DNA from: Saccoglossus kowalevskii
Lineage: Eukaryota > Hemichordata > Enteropneusta > Harrimaniidae
DNA: 14,782 nt
Assembly (NCBI RefSeq): GCF_000003605.2
Contig: NW_003140828.1
Location: 190,710-205,491, forward strand
Direction: 5' to 3'
Shown: positions 1 to 8,845 of the stretch, piece after piece
Layout: each line of letters starts with the position of its first letter
Position numbering within the stretch: the first letter of the stretch is position 1
Notes under the pieces: model-generated
What the model saw: only the letters and a program-made list of their open reading frames with translations
What the model was told of the DNA's origin: nothing
Database searches by the model: none
Program-made: the position numbers and the translations under genes

Positions 1-1062
1 CAAACCTGCTTTCTGTCTTTATCTAAAAGGCGAGTAACCATGCCTCAAACCTGGTTTGGGTCATTGTCCAAAAGTCGAGTAGCCATGCCTCAAACATGTT
101 TTGTGTCTCTGTCTAAAAGTTGGGTAACTATGCTTCAAACCTGTTTTGTGTCTCTGTCTAAAATTTGGTTAACTATGCCTCGAACCTGCTTTGTGCCTCT
201 GTCTAAAAGCTGGGTAACTATGCCTCAAACCTGGTTTGGGTCACTGTCTAAAAGTCGAGTAACCATGCCTCAAACATGTTTTGTGTCTCTGTCTAAAAGT
301 TGGGTAACTATGCCTCAAACCTGTTTTGTGTCTCTGTCTAAAAGCTGGGTAACTATGCCTCAAACCTGTTTTGTGTCTCTGTCTAAAAGCTGGGTAACTA
401 TGCCTCAAACCTGTTTTGTGTCTCTGTCTAAAAGTTGGGTAACTATGCCTCAAACCTTTTTTGTGTCTCTGTCTAAAAGTTGGGTAACTATGCCTAAAAT
501 CTGTTTTGTGTCACTGTCTAAATGTTGAGTAACCATGCCTAAAATCTGTTTTGTGTCACTGTCTAAAATTTGGGTAATCATGCCTCGAACCTGCTTTGTG
601 TTTCTGTCTAAAAATTAAGTACCCATGCCTCAAACCTGTTTTGAGTCTCTGTCTAAAAATTGAGTAAACATGTGTCAGACCTGTTTTATGTCTCTGTCTA
701 AAAGTGGGGTAACCATGCCTCAAACCCGTTTTGTGTTTCTTTCTAAAAGTCGAGTAACCATGCGTCAAACTCGTTTTGTGTCTCTGTCTAAAAGTTGAGC
801 AACCATGCCTCAACTATGTTTTGTGTCTCTGTCCAAAATTTGAGTAACCATGTGTCAGACCTGTTCTGAGTTTCTGTCTAAAAATTTAGTAACCATGCCT
901 CATACCTGTGTTGTGCCTCTGTCAAAAAGTTGGGTAACTATGCCTCAAACCTGTTTTGTGTCTCTGTCTAAAAGTCGAGTAACCATGCCTCAAACCTGTC
1001 TGTGTCTTTATTAAAATTTGAAAAAGCGTGCCTAAAACTTGCTTTGTGTGTTGTCCTGAAAG
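1..1062. repeat. 45-bp minisatellite array, about 23 copies, truncated by window start
   Basis: A 45-bp unit repeats in strict register: its ATGCCT landmark recurs every 45 bases from position 40 to 985, and decayed partial units follow to about 1062. The consensus includes CAAACCTGTTTTGTGTCTCT followed by GTCTAAAAG and a GTAAC box. Some neighbouring units are duplicated as blocks: the pair at 40 and 85 resembles the pair at 220 and 265, a 180-bp step. Because 45 is a multiple of three and the unit lacks stops in some frames, long open frames appear on both strands; there is no other sign of a gene. The array ends about 320 bp upstream of the FT1 start codon. Confidence 0.95.
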
Positions 1063-1379
1063 CAGACGTAAATGCCATTAATGTGTTTGGACCATGATTT
1101 GTTTCTATCAAATATCATGTGGTAAGATACATGATTCAAAAGTCATATCTTATATTGGGTTCAAATCTCTTCTAAATATTAAATTACTTTATTTTAATCA
1201 TTTAGTAATCTGTATTCAATTTTTTCCGCACTTTAGATATGATTTTGATTGTTGTTGTGTGTACTCATGCTGATTAGCCACGTGACATCATAGCGTATTA
1301 TATTAAATGTAACATATGTTCAATATAATATATATATGTTGAAATACCATCACCTTCAATTGAAATGCTCAACAAAATA
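1063..1379 (+). other. 5' flank of FT1, presumed promoter and leader region
   Basis: This AT-rich stretch between the minisatellite and the FT1 start codon has no convincing coding frame. A TATA-rich run (about 1322-1338) and a 10-bp palindrome AACATATGTT (about 1312-1321) lie just upstream of the start codon. The TATA run might serve as a core promoter element, but AT content is high throughout and no transcription start can be placed from sequence alone. Confidence 0.3.
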
Positions 1380-1538
1380 ATGCTGTGTAGGAAATATCGA
1401 AAATTATCTCTTGTGTGCGTGGTTTTGGTGTCAGTTGCTGTGATGACTTTGTCAACATACCTTGTGACTCCAGTCACAACGAATATTCCCACGTCAAAAA
1501 ACCAGCTTCGGTATGAAACAAATATCGACACAAAAAGG
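1380..1538 (+). CDS. FT1 exon 1: cytoplasmic tail and signal anchor
   Basis: The exon encodes 53 residues, starting MLCRKYRK and followed by a hydrophobic helix (about 9-28), then a short polar stretch. The ATG at 1380 is preferred over the in-frame ATG at 1365 because it aligns with the only possible start of FT2 (MLCWKYRK, which has an in-frame stop just upstream). The donor is GTAAGT at 1539, phase 0. Exon length equals that of FT2 exon 1. Confidence 0.85.
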
Positions 1539-4500
1539 GTAAGTTTGTCTCTGTATTGTACTTCATAAATGTATTTTTTTCATTTATTTCTGTGGAAATT
1601 TTATGTACAATGATATTTCTGTTTTTTGTTAAAGGACCAAGCGAGAAATTATGATCTGCAGTCATTAGACAACATTGGTGGTAACTATGGAACACAGTAC
1701 TCTATTGGTGAACAAACAACTTTAATCTCTCACTATGGTGTTTCTATGACAACCAACAACCACACCAAAAGTAATATTTTTGATGGACATATTCCGCAAT
1801 CGCAACACACTGTTGACATACCAATTACCCGCATTCCTACGGAAATTGAATCCACAAAAAGTGGAGATGATTATGTGAAATATATTTTTGGTTTACAAAG
1901 GTATGGAACTGGTGGACAGAACGCCCAATACTCTGGGTTCGTCAACGCTGTGTTGTTTGCCCTGATCACTAATCGTACACTAGTCATGACACCATTCTTT
2001 GTTCACGGCGGCCATGTTATGCACGGATATAATAGAGAACACATGAAAGAATTCAACGATACTTTCAACAAGTCTCGCCTAGACCAACTAGTGAGATTAA
2101 CAACTGTCCAGCATTATAAATCAACATGCAACGAATCGAACTCAATGGTTTTAACATGGTGTGATGCCAAATATCACGATAGTTCCACGACACTATTTAA
2201 TATATTTGGTTTACAGCTACCTGGGGAGTTAACGGTGCTAAAAAAAAACATTAGTCAGCAAGAACTGGATGACTTAGTTGGCGGTGTACAATGCCTTGTA
2301 TTTTATCAAACACATAAGTTCAGAATAAAAGTAAGCAACAAAGAAGACGCTCTTATGAACATTCGGATGCACCTAGAAAGATCGCCGGATATAAAGCGTG
2401 TGACTGATACTGCACTTAATGGTGTTTGCCAAAGACCTTTTCTGGCACTTCATTTTAGAAATAAATCAGCTGAAATGCCGTAAGAAACTTATATATATCA
2501 TATATTACAATCACATGACAGCTGTTGCTGGCGTCATCTACAATTCCCGATCATGTCTGAATTAGCGCAAGTTCATTTCAAATATACAAACGTGCTTTTT
2601 CGCTCTCCGTCAGTTTATAAATTATAATATGAACAATTTCCGGTCGGCGATTTTAACCCCTCGGTCGTAATTCTCGGGTTGGTCGTCGCGCTGCGCATGT
2701 GCAGGATATATGAGTCTCATATAAGGGCTCATACCACTAATTGAATTTCCATAGACGAAAATGTTAACATATGACGAGATTGCTATATGAAAATGGCTCA
2801 AAAATAGGAAATCAACATGCCAGTAATCAACCATATGAAAAAAAACTAACATGTTGGCCAGCTTACACTCTTGCAAATCTCAGGTAAACAAGACACATCT
2901 ACTGTATTTGGATTGCACCTAGAGAAATCACTGGAAAACACCAAGATTAGAACATCCAAATACACGCAGAATAAACCCACAGGTACACAGTCGCTAAGTA
3001 GTAAACAAAAGACCACATGTTGGTCTCACCTCTGACCCAGGTGATTACGCTCTCAAACAGGGATCACCTGAGAAAAAATATTTAAACAAATTCATTGGTT
3101 CTTGCTAGGCAGCCATTGGTTGATTAGTGGCATGAGACCATAAATACAGATGGCGACTTTGACTGTTGCGCAGATCAACGAGTACGAACTGAGACGTTTC
3201 CAAGCTTTAATTAGGCAATTTTCATGTGATTGGAAGGTATCGAAGGAGTCACCGTCGGTAATCAGTGCAAGTCACGCCCAGGTCAAACCTCATACGCATT
3301 GGAATATGGGAAAATCAATTTTATCAACACAAATGTCGCACTCAGTCCACTAAATGAATCATAGGAAGATCACAAATTACGTCCACTGATTGGTCAGTTT
3401 ATATTCATTGCACCAACACGCGAATGTTATTTTGACACATGAATGAATGGGCGAATTTAAAATTACGGATCTTTGTGGTAATAATAACGAAGTATGTTGA
3501 TGAAAGGACAATTTTAAGGCAAGACAATTCCACGACAATTACATTCAATTACAATCAAAATATTCAGAGCGTGTAAACCAAGTGTGTACATTTCTGAAAT
3601 GAACTCAAACAATATAAATAATACAAATAACAAATATAATACATATAATACAATACAAATTCATTAGGTTAATGAACAGTAAAATATCAGATAATATTAA
3701 AGATAGCATTAAAGACTGTGCAAAAAATATAATTTATTCTAAGAAAAAAAATCGACCTTCTAGAAATTTAACTAAGTAATTGTTAGGAGATACTTAGCTC
3801 AACGCATATAAAATAACTACGTCATTCATTTATTTTCTTCATTTTTCCTCCTGAAGTTGTTTTTTCCATTACAACAAAACAAGATGTGATAACATTAAAA
3901 GACGAGTGCTGTCATTGGTGGAGAACATCACGACTGCTGTAGCCGAAATAATGAAATCAAATAATCTTTCTTGTTTGTATGTATCTTGTCCACTTTGGTC
4001 ACGGGTGAGTATTTGCCATCTCATATTGGAAAATAAAGTGAGAAAAAATAATGGTTTTGATACATCTAATATTAAATTTATTTTAAGTCATTCAAATTGC
4101 GTGTGGAAGAGTTACTGGTGTATGGTGTGGAGTACCACTAAACGCCTGGTCGAGTAAACGGTACAGTGGTCTTTGTGCTTGGCCGCGGTCTCGCTCTACG
4201 CTATGGTGTTTATGTACGCGTTGTTCCTTCCAGACCACCCCTGCGGATCGACTATCACATGTACGAGTGTTTTCAGAGCACCGTCGTAGTTGACAACTGT
4301 CCTGTCTGCTTTGTAGTTATTTGTCAATACCTCGGAGGTCGTTCATTTGACGAGCGAACTATGGGAGCAAATAAACATTGAGTCGGTTATTTATCATCCA
4401 GGGGAAAAACGGCAATTTTAATGTTACTGTATAAATAAAAAAAATACACATCTGAGAACAGGGGTACATTCTTTTGTTTATGTAAACTGTGACATTCACC

Positions 4501-6638
4501 GTGGAGTCGCTGCTGTTCTAGTTTCGTGACAAATGTAGTACTACTCTCTACAAAAAGCGACATTTCTATTTTTATTACCCATTTAAAGGCAATTTTGTCT
4601 GTAAATTTTCATTTTAATACAAAAGAGAACAAAAAATAATAAGACAAGCTTCTTCTTAGTTCAACTACTGACAATATGCAGCACAAGTCATACCAAGCAG
4701 TCTCTATGAATACATACATAGGAAGTATACCATACTATCCGCTGTCATAAGAATTCTTATACTATCCCACATCATAATGATATTCTGACCGATTCTGAAT
4801 GGTGTCGTTATAGTACGTTATGGTATTGATATATGCATGGGTGCATTACCCATGATGCTTCTGTTTTATTCAGGGAATCATTGACAACCTGGCACAGAAG
4901 ATACCACGTGACCGAATATTTACTTCTGATGACCTGACACGTGATGCGAATAGCATTCCATATTACAACGATTATTATTTCCTGTCTTTAGTGGAACAAG
5001 AAATATGCTATAGTGAGTAAACTCAATAGACGATTACTAATAATAATAATATTAAGAATCAATTCATGCAGCTTCTTGTACTATTTCCTTCAGTCAATTC
5101 ATATAATTTATCCAGTCATACGAAGTTTGAGCATTGAATGACAAAACATGCCAACTTGTTATCGCATCAACTGAAAAAAAACTTACATGACTGATTTAAC
5201 ATAACGGGTTCTTCTTCTCAGTTTCCAATGACAATGAATATTGTCGTTGCAAGATTACGTTGAGCAGTACTAGACTAGGTGCTTTGGTGCTAGATTAGGT
5301 TGAGCAGTACTAGACTAGGTGCTTTGGTGCTAGATTAGGTTGACCAGTACTAGACTAGGTGCTTTGGTTCTAGATTAGGTTGGCCAGTGCTAGATTAGCT
5401 GGTTTGGTGCTAGATTAGGTTGGCCAGTGCTAGATTAGCTGGTTTGGTGCTAGATTAGGTTGATCAGTGCTAGATTAGGTGCTTTGGTGCTAGATTAGGT
5501 TGGCCAGTGCTAGATTAGCTGGTTTGGTGCTAGATTAGGTTGATCAGTGCTAGATTAGGTGCTTTGGTGCTAGATTAGGTTGATCAGTGCTAGATTAGGT
5601 GCTTTGGTGCTAGATTAGGTTGATCAGTGCTAGATTAGGTGCTTTGGTGCTAGATTAGGTTGACCAGTGCTAGATTAGCTGGTTTGGTGCTAGATTAGGT
5701 TGGCCAGAGCTAGATTAGTTGCTTTGGTGCTAGATTAGGTTGACCAGTGCTAGATTAGGTGGTTTGGTGATAGATTAGGTTGACCAGTGCTAGATTAGGT
5801 GTTTTGGTGCTAGATTAGGTTGGCCAGTGCTAGATTAGCTGCTTTGGTGCTAGATTAGATTGACCAGTGCTAGAGTAGCTGCTTTGGTGCTAGATTGGGT
5901 TGACCAGTGCTACATTAGGTGGTTTGCTGCTAGATTAGGTTAACCAGTGCTAGATTAGCTGGTTTGGTGCTAGATTAGGTTGACCAGTGCTAGATTAATT
6001 TGACCAGTGCTAGATTAGGTTGACCAGTGCTAGATTAGCTGCTTTGGTGCTAGATTAGGTTGACCAGTTCTAGATAAGGTGGTTTTGCGCTGGATTAGAT
6101 TGACCAGTGCTAGATTAGATGGTTCGGTGCCAGATTAGGTTAACCAGTGCAGGATAAGGTGGTTTGGTGCTGGTTTAGGTTTACCAGTGCTAAATTAGGT
6201 GGTTTGGCGCTGGATTAGTTTGGTCAGTGCTAGATTAGGTGATTCGCTGCTAGGTTAGGTTGACCAGTGCTAGATTTGGTGGTTGGGTGCTAGGTTAGAT
6301 AGACCAGTGCTAGATTGAATGGACCAATACTGGTCTAGATAGACCAGTGCTAGATTAGATGGACAATACTAGTCTAGATAGACTGGTGTTAATTTAGGTT
6401 GACCTGTGCATGTGAATCGTTCGTAAATTTAAGTTGTGTTGCTATGACTACGCATTTACATATTATTCACATTAATAACATAATGTCTTTTCTTTTTCCA
6501 GGGTCATCTATTTTTATTGCGTCAACATGGTCCACATGGTCGACTCATGTTCGTTATGAACGTATATCAGCTGGAAGGCAGACCTTCTATTTAAATGAAC
6601 TTCCGGGGATCACATTTGGTCGGACAAAGCTTGTTTAG
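1380..6638 (+). CDS. FT1: O-fucosyltransferase-like type II membrane protein, five exons (gene span)
   Basis: Five exons join in frame: 1380-1538, 1635-2479, 3857-4004, 4874-5012 and 6502-6638 (1428 nt, 475 residues plus stop). Residues 1-8 are a basic cytoplasmic stub, about 9-28 a transmembrane helix, about 30-138 a variable stalk, and from 139 a lumenal catalytic-type domain. Landmarks are GLQRYGTGGQNAQ (139-151), NRTLV (166-170), HFRNKS (326-331), a conserved Cys pair around NKTRCD (Cys336, Cys345) and a C-terminal STWS...RYER block (about 438-451). The order and spacing match the PF10250 O-fucosyltransferase superfamily, whose members transfer fucose from GDP-fucose in the ER or Golgi; acceptor and exact subfamily are unknown. 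The protein could instead be another fucosyltransferase-fold enzyme. All introns are GT-AG, and FT2 downstream confirms every boundary. No frame damage is visible. Confidence 0.85.
1635..2479 (+). CDS. FT1 exon 2: stalk and N-terminal half of the transferase domain
   Basis: The acceptor is TTAAAG at 1629-1634 after a T-rich tract, and the first codon is GAC (Asp-Gln). About 85 residues of weakly conserved stalk, rich in Thr, Ser and Asn, precede the conserved domain that begins GLQRYGTGGQNAQ. The exon ends in HFRNKSAEM plus two bases of a Pro codon at a GTAAGA donor (2480), phase 2. The same donor context, GAAATGCCGTAAGAAACTTA, is found in FT2. Confidence 0.88.
2903..2964. repeat. 11-bp perfect inverted repeat, 40-bp spacer
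   Basis: TGTATTTGGAT at 2903-2913 is the exact reverse complement of ATCCAAATACA at 2954-2964. It lies inside FT1 intron 2. It could be a hairpin or the remains of a small foldback element; no target-site duplication could be recognised. Confidence 0.6.
3021..3141. repeat. Nested inverted repeats, possible MITE or foldback remnant
   Basis: An inner pair, CAGGTGAT (3038-3045) and ATCACCTG (3063-3070), is perfectly complementary across a 17-base loop. An outer pair, TGGTCTCA (3021-3028) and TGAGACCA (about 3134-3141), brackets it. Two nested pairs in the intron that is much larger than its FT2 equivalent suggest a small non-autonomous element, but no target-site duplication was seen. Confidence 0.35.
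3857..4004 (+). CDS. FT1 exon 3: post-HxR segment with Cys pair
   Basis: The exon is 148 nt: one base completes the Pro codon, followed by 49 codons. It begins P-C-F-F-H-Y-NKTRCD and continues through VENITTAV to CLYVSCPLWSR, with donor GTGAGT at 4005, phase 0. An AG at 3900-3901 could also act as an in-frame acceptor, but the 45 nt upstream of it align with FT2 in length and protein (YNKTRCD in both), so the acceptor at 3856 is preferred. The two sequons (NKT and NIT) could carry N-glycans. Confidence 0.8.
4005..4873 (+). other. FT1 intron 3 (869 bp)
   Basis: I find no supported gene here. A 71-codon open frame at 4166-4381 has no recognisable domain. Two small symmetric sites occur: a 14-bp palindrome ATAAGAATTCTTAT at 4747-4760, and ATGGGT/ACCCAT separated by five bases near 4836-4853. 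The FT2 counterpart is only 125 bp, so this intron too has expanded. Confidence 0.55.
4874..5012 (+). CDS. FT1 exon 4: C-terminal half, nucleotide-sugar-binding-fold segment
   Basis: The acceptor is TTTATTCAG at 4865-4873, and the exon opens with Gly-Ile-Ile-Asp. It encodes a segment with KIPRDRIFTSDDL and ends in SLVEQEICY plus one base of an Arg codon (phase 1), at donor GTGAGT (5013). The pattern of a charged Pro-Arg loop followed by a helix ending in a short Glu-Ile-Cys motif matches the region before the C-terminal motif in O-fucosyltransferase-type proteins. Its 139-nt length equals FT2 exon 4. Confidence 0.85.
5250..6400. repeat. 20/40-bp minisatellite in FT1 intron 4, about 57 half-units
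   Basis: Two 20-bp half-units alternate, TTGACCAGTGCTAGATTAGG and TGCTTTGGTGCTAGATTAGG, sharing their last 13 bases, so the unit is 40 bp. A phase slip near 5980-6040 places three half-units of the first kind in a row. Copies are near identical in the 5' half and decay progressively toward 6400, ending about 100 bp before exon 5. The last part contains a near-perfect hairpin, CTGGTCTAGATAGACCAG (6330-6347). The intron start (5013-5249) is ordinary unique AT-rich sequence. Confidence 0.95.
6502..6638 (+). CDS. FT1 exon 5: C-terminal motif and stop
   Basis: The acceptor CTTTTTCCAG (6492-6501) has a strong pyrimidine tract. Two bases complete Arg431, then SSIFIAST leads into WSTWSTHVRYER and a tail NELPGITFGRTKLV before TAG. 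In the O-fucosyltransferase superfamily the C-terminal block of this kind follows a hydrophobic strand and lies near the donor site. FT2 has the same exon with one extra C-terminal Lys. Confidence 0.88.
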
Positions 6639-6687
6639 TAGGATAATTCGGATACGGATACTTTGACCAAAACTTATGGTTATATTG

Positions 6688-6693
6688 AATAAA
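6688..6693 (+). terminator. Candidate poly(A) signal of FT1
   Basis: AATAAA lies 50 bases past the stop codon, the usual position for a short 3' UTR. A second AATAAA at 6958-6963 could support a longer 3' UTR. Confidence 0.5.
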
Positions 6694-7793
6694 ATACATT
6701 TCTTTAAATGTAACATATACTCTAATTAATCATACAATTCAATTTTACATCAGAAACACATTAAGAAGAGGGGCTAAATTATAACACTATGATGTGTTGA
6801 CTTGGGAACATGAACGAAGCCAAAGAGCCTTCAAGTTTAACTTCTTGTTTATTCTGCATGTCAGTTACACCATCGGCATGACTTTTTACTTATCAATACA
6901 CTCGGGTGATCAGGTGACATATAACACCATTATAAATGTATGTATTCTGGCACATACAATAAAGTATTCCCCAAAACGTCACAACCCTAACAATACAAAT
7001 TAAACCTACCTCCTGGTGGCTTTTATTAAATTATTCATTTAACCTGAAATGTGTTATATTGTATTTTATTTTGGTCCAGCCCCAGTGCAGTGTGCTGTTT
7101 TTTATGTGTGTTTTTTTTTGTCGGCGTGAGAGCGTCATGTGTAAACGGAACAGCGTCTTGCGATTCTTCTGCTACTTGTGAATTGAACATTAAATTTTGA
7201 TGTTGTCATTACACAACTTGGCTGCGAGAGATTTTACAATGTAGCCTTTTACACATTTTTTTTGTTTTATTTTTGGAATGTTAATACAAATATTAACCCC
7301 AGCCCGGTCGATATACAGATTTGTCGATATGTTGACTTCGCCACGGTCAATAGTATAATAATATGTTCAATGAAATAACAAATTAAATGCAAAAGGGGAT
7401 AAATACTTTATAAAAACGTTGAACTGTTCAAGCATGACGAGTTTGTCACGTCAACATGACACATTCTTTGTAGCATAATGTTTGTATAAATAGCGACTTT
7501 TCGCAAAAAACGTCACTATAACACATAAAATAATGTTATTTCATAGTACCATAGGTAGCTTCATAATTTTACATAATAAAACATTGAACATTTTTATGTG
7601 ATATATGATTTTACTTTAAGTGAATACAACAATGGCAATTATGTTTGGTTTGGTGATTAGATATTACTTTCCTCTGTCTGTCAAGTGTAGGCCAGCTCTA
7701 TTCCTCAAATTTTCTGGATTTGTTGCCATACCAACTGATTTATCATCGTGATCACATCAAAATGCAGGAAATAAATAGCGTTTCAGGGGGTCT
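6694..7793 (+). other. Intergenic region between FT1 and the 72-bp array
   Basis: About 1.1 kb of AT-rich sequence with no gene I can support. The 69-codon open frame at 6794-7003 has no recognisable domain and no splice context. A T-rich run lies near 7097-7120. I see no tRNA, transposon ends or other landmark here. Confidence 0.5.
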
Positions 7794-8166
7794 AGATTTT
7801 TTTCCGCGGGGGAGAATGCCTCCGGACCCCCTAGTAAGGGGAGAAGAAGGCGAGAAATGATGAGCAGATTTTTTTCCGCGGGGGCGAATGCCTCCGGACC
7901 CCCTAGTAAGGGGAGAAGAAGGCGAGAAATGATGAGCAGATTTTTTTCCGCGGGGGAGAATGCCTCCGGACCCCCTAGTAAGGGGAGAAGAAGGCGAGAA
8001 ATGATGAGCAGATTTTTTTCCGCGGGAGAGAATGCCTCCGGACCCCCTAGTAAGGGGAGAAGAAGGCGAGAAATGATGAGCAGATTTTTTTCCGCGGGAG
8101 AGAATGCCTCCGGACCCCCTAGTAAGGGGAGAAGAAGGCGAGAAATGATGAGCAGATTTTTTTCCC
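7794..8166. repeat. 72-bp GC-rich minisatellite, about 5 copies
   Basis: The CCGCGG landmark recurs at 7804, 7876, 7948, 8020 and 8092, giving a strict 72-bp period, with a partial sixth unit ending near 8166. Each unit has a T7 run, CCGCGGG, a TCCGGA palindrome, CCCCCTAGTAAGGGG and a purine-rich stretch. Copies are almost identical, so amplification is recent. The unit is divisible by three and open on both strands, which produces spurious 120-156 codon frames. Its GC content stands out sharply from its surroundings. The flanks read on the minus strand (RPPETLF next to RGKKS) resemble, from memory and unverified, peptides often predicted from a repeat common in marine invertebrate genomes. 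Confidence 0.93.
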
Positions 8167-8686
8167 ATGCAAAATTTCGTGTCGCCGCCTCTGTTATTGA
8201 TTTTATTGATAATGCACAACAAGCATAGCGTGACTGATTCTTAAATATGTGTGTCCTAGTTCTACTACAGTGTAATGATGTTAATCCTCAAATCAAAGTA
8301 TATTAATATACCAAGAATATCAATACAAATTATGGTTGCATCGCAACCGTTTTTTGTGATTCCAGAGACATAATAAATATATTCGATCGATAAAATCGTT
8401 AATTATTCCGGTTACTTCATTGGATTATATTTACTTTTATAATAGAACAGACCAGTTACATTATTGATGAACCGTAGAAATTCATTTTGTTTAATACCGA
8501 TTATCGTCCCGACAAACACATGCAAATCGAGCTGTATTTAATATACAAAGCATGGTGCCTAAATCCAGAATGTTATTTTGAGGTGCAGCTGACATATGTC
8601 GCTTGTTGAAGTGTGATCCTCGTTCACGATAATCCTATCTATGCTACGTTAATACAGAATTCTTTAACACGACATTTTGTTAAATT
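8167..8686 (+). other. 5' flank of FT2
   Basis: Unique AT-rich sequence between the 72-bp array and the FT2 start codon, with no coding frame of interest and no clear similarity to the FT1 5' flank beyond the few bases around the start codon. It presumably contains the FT2 promoter, which I cannot place. Confidence 0.3.
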
Positions 8687-8845
8687 ATGTTGTGTTGGAA
8701 ATACCGAAAATGGTTCTTCCTGGGCATGGTTTTGATGCCACTGGTTTTGATGATTGTGTCGGCATACCACGTGATTGAAAATACAACGATGACTATACCA
8801 TTGAAGAATCAGCTTCGACGTAAGACATATATGAAATCATCCCAG
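8687..8845 (+). CDS. FT2 exon 1: cytoplasmic tail and signal anchor
   Basis: The exon encodes 53 residues, MLCWKYRKWFFLG onward, with a Met/Leu/Val-rich helix. An in-frame TAA at 8681-8683 fixes this as the start. The donor is CAGGTAAG (intron from 8846), phase 0. The last 36 bases of the exon, with the donor and following intron bases, form the first unit of a 64-bp tandem array. Confidence 0.85.

Larger units (their letters stand above)
2480..3856 (+). other. FT1 intron 2 (1377 bp), with inverted repeats
   Basis: This intron is nearly seven times the length of its FT2 counterpart (205 bp), so it has probably gained insertions. It has no coding sequence I can support; the open frames at 2622-2876 (-) and 3150-3353 (+) resemble nothing I know. 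It holds several short perfect inverted repeats (listed separately) and an AT-rich low-complexity run at about 3605-3665. It ends in a pyrimidine-rich tract before the acceptor CTGAAG at 3851-3856. Confidence 0.6.

Noticed and set aside
40-528. 162-codon open frame in the 45-bp repeat, plus minus-strand frames at 241-453 and 556-813
   Set aside because: These come from a minisatellite whose unit is a multiple of three; both strands are open, and no splice or domain evidence supports a gene.
1-1062. CRISPR-like array
   Set aside because: Units are directly adjacent with no unique spacers, and the genome is eukaryotic.
1365-1379. Start of FT1 at the ATG at 1365
   Set aside because: The ATG at 1380 aligns with the FT2 start, which is fixed by an in-frame stop; the extra five codons have no counterpart.
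3150-3353. 67-codon open frame in FT1 intron 2, and the 71-codon frame at 4166-4381 in intron 3
   Set aside because: No recognisable domain, no splice signals and no paralogous counterpart in FT2.
3902-4157. FT1 exon 3 starting at an AG at 3900-3901 and running on to 4157
   Set aside because: The donor GTGAGT at 4005 is shared with FT2, and the upstream acceptor at 3856 is supported by the equal-length aligned segment in FT2. The internal AG is kept only as a possible alternative acceptor.
5250-6400. Telomere-like (TTAGG) array
   Set aside because: TTAGG appears only once per 20-bp half-unit inside a longer non-telomeric motif.
7752-8228. 156-codon (-) and 123-codon (+) open frames in the 72-bp repeat
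   Set aside because: They are mirror artefacts of a 72-bp unit that is open on both strands; not supported as genes.
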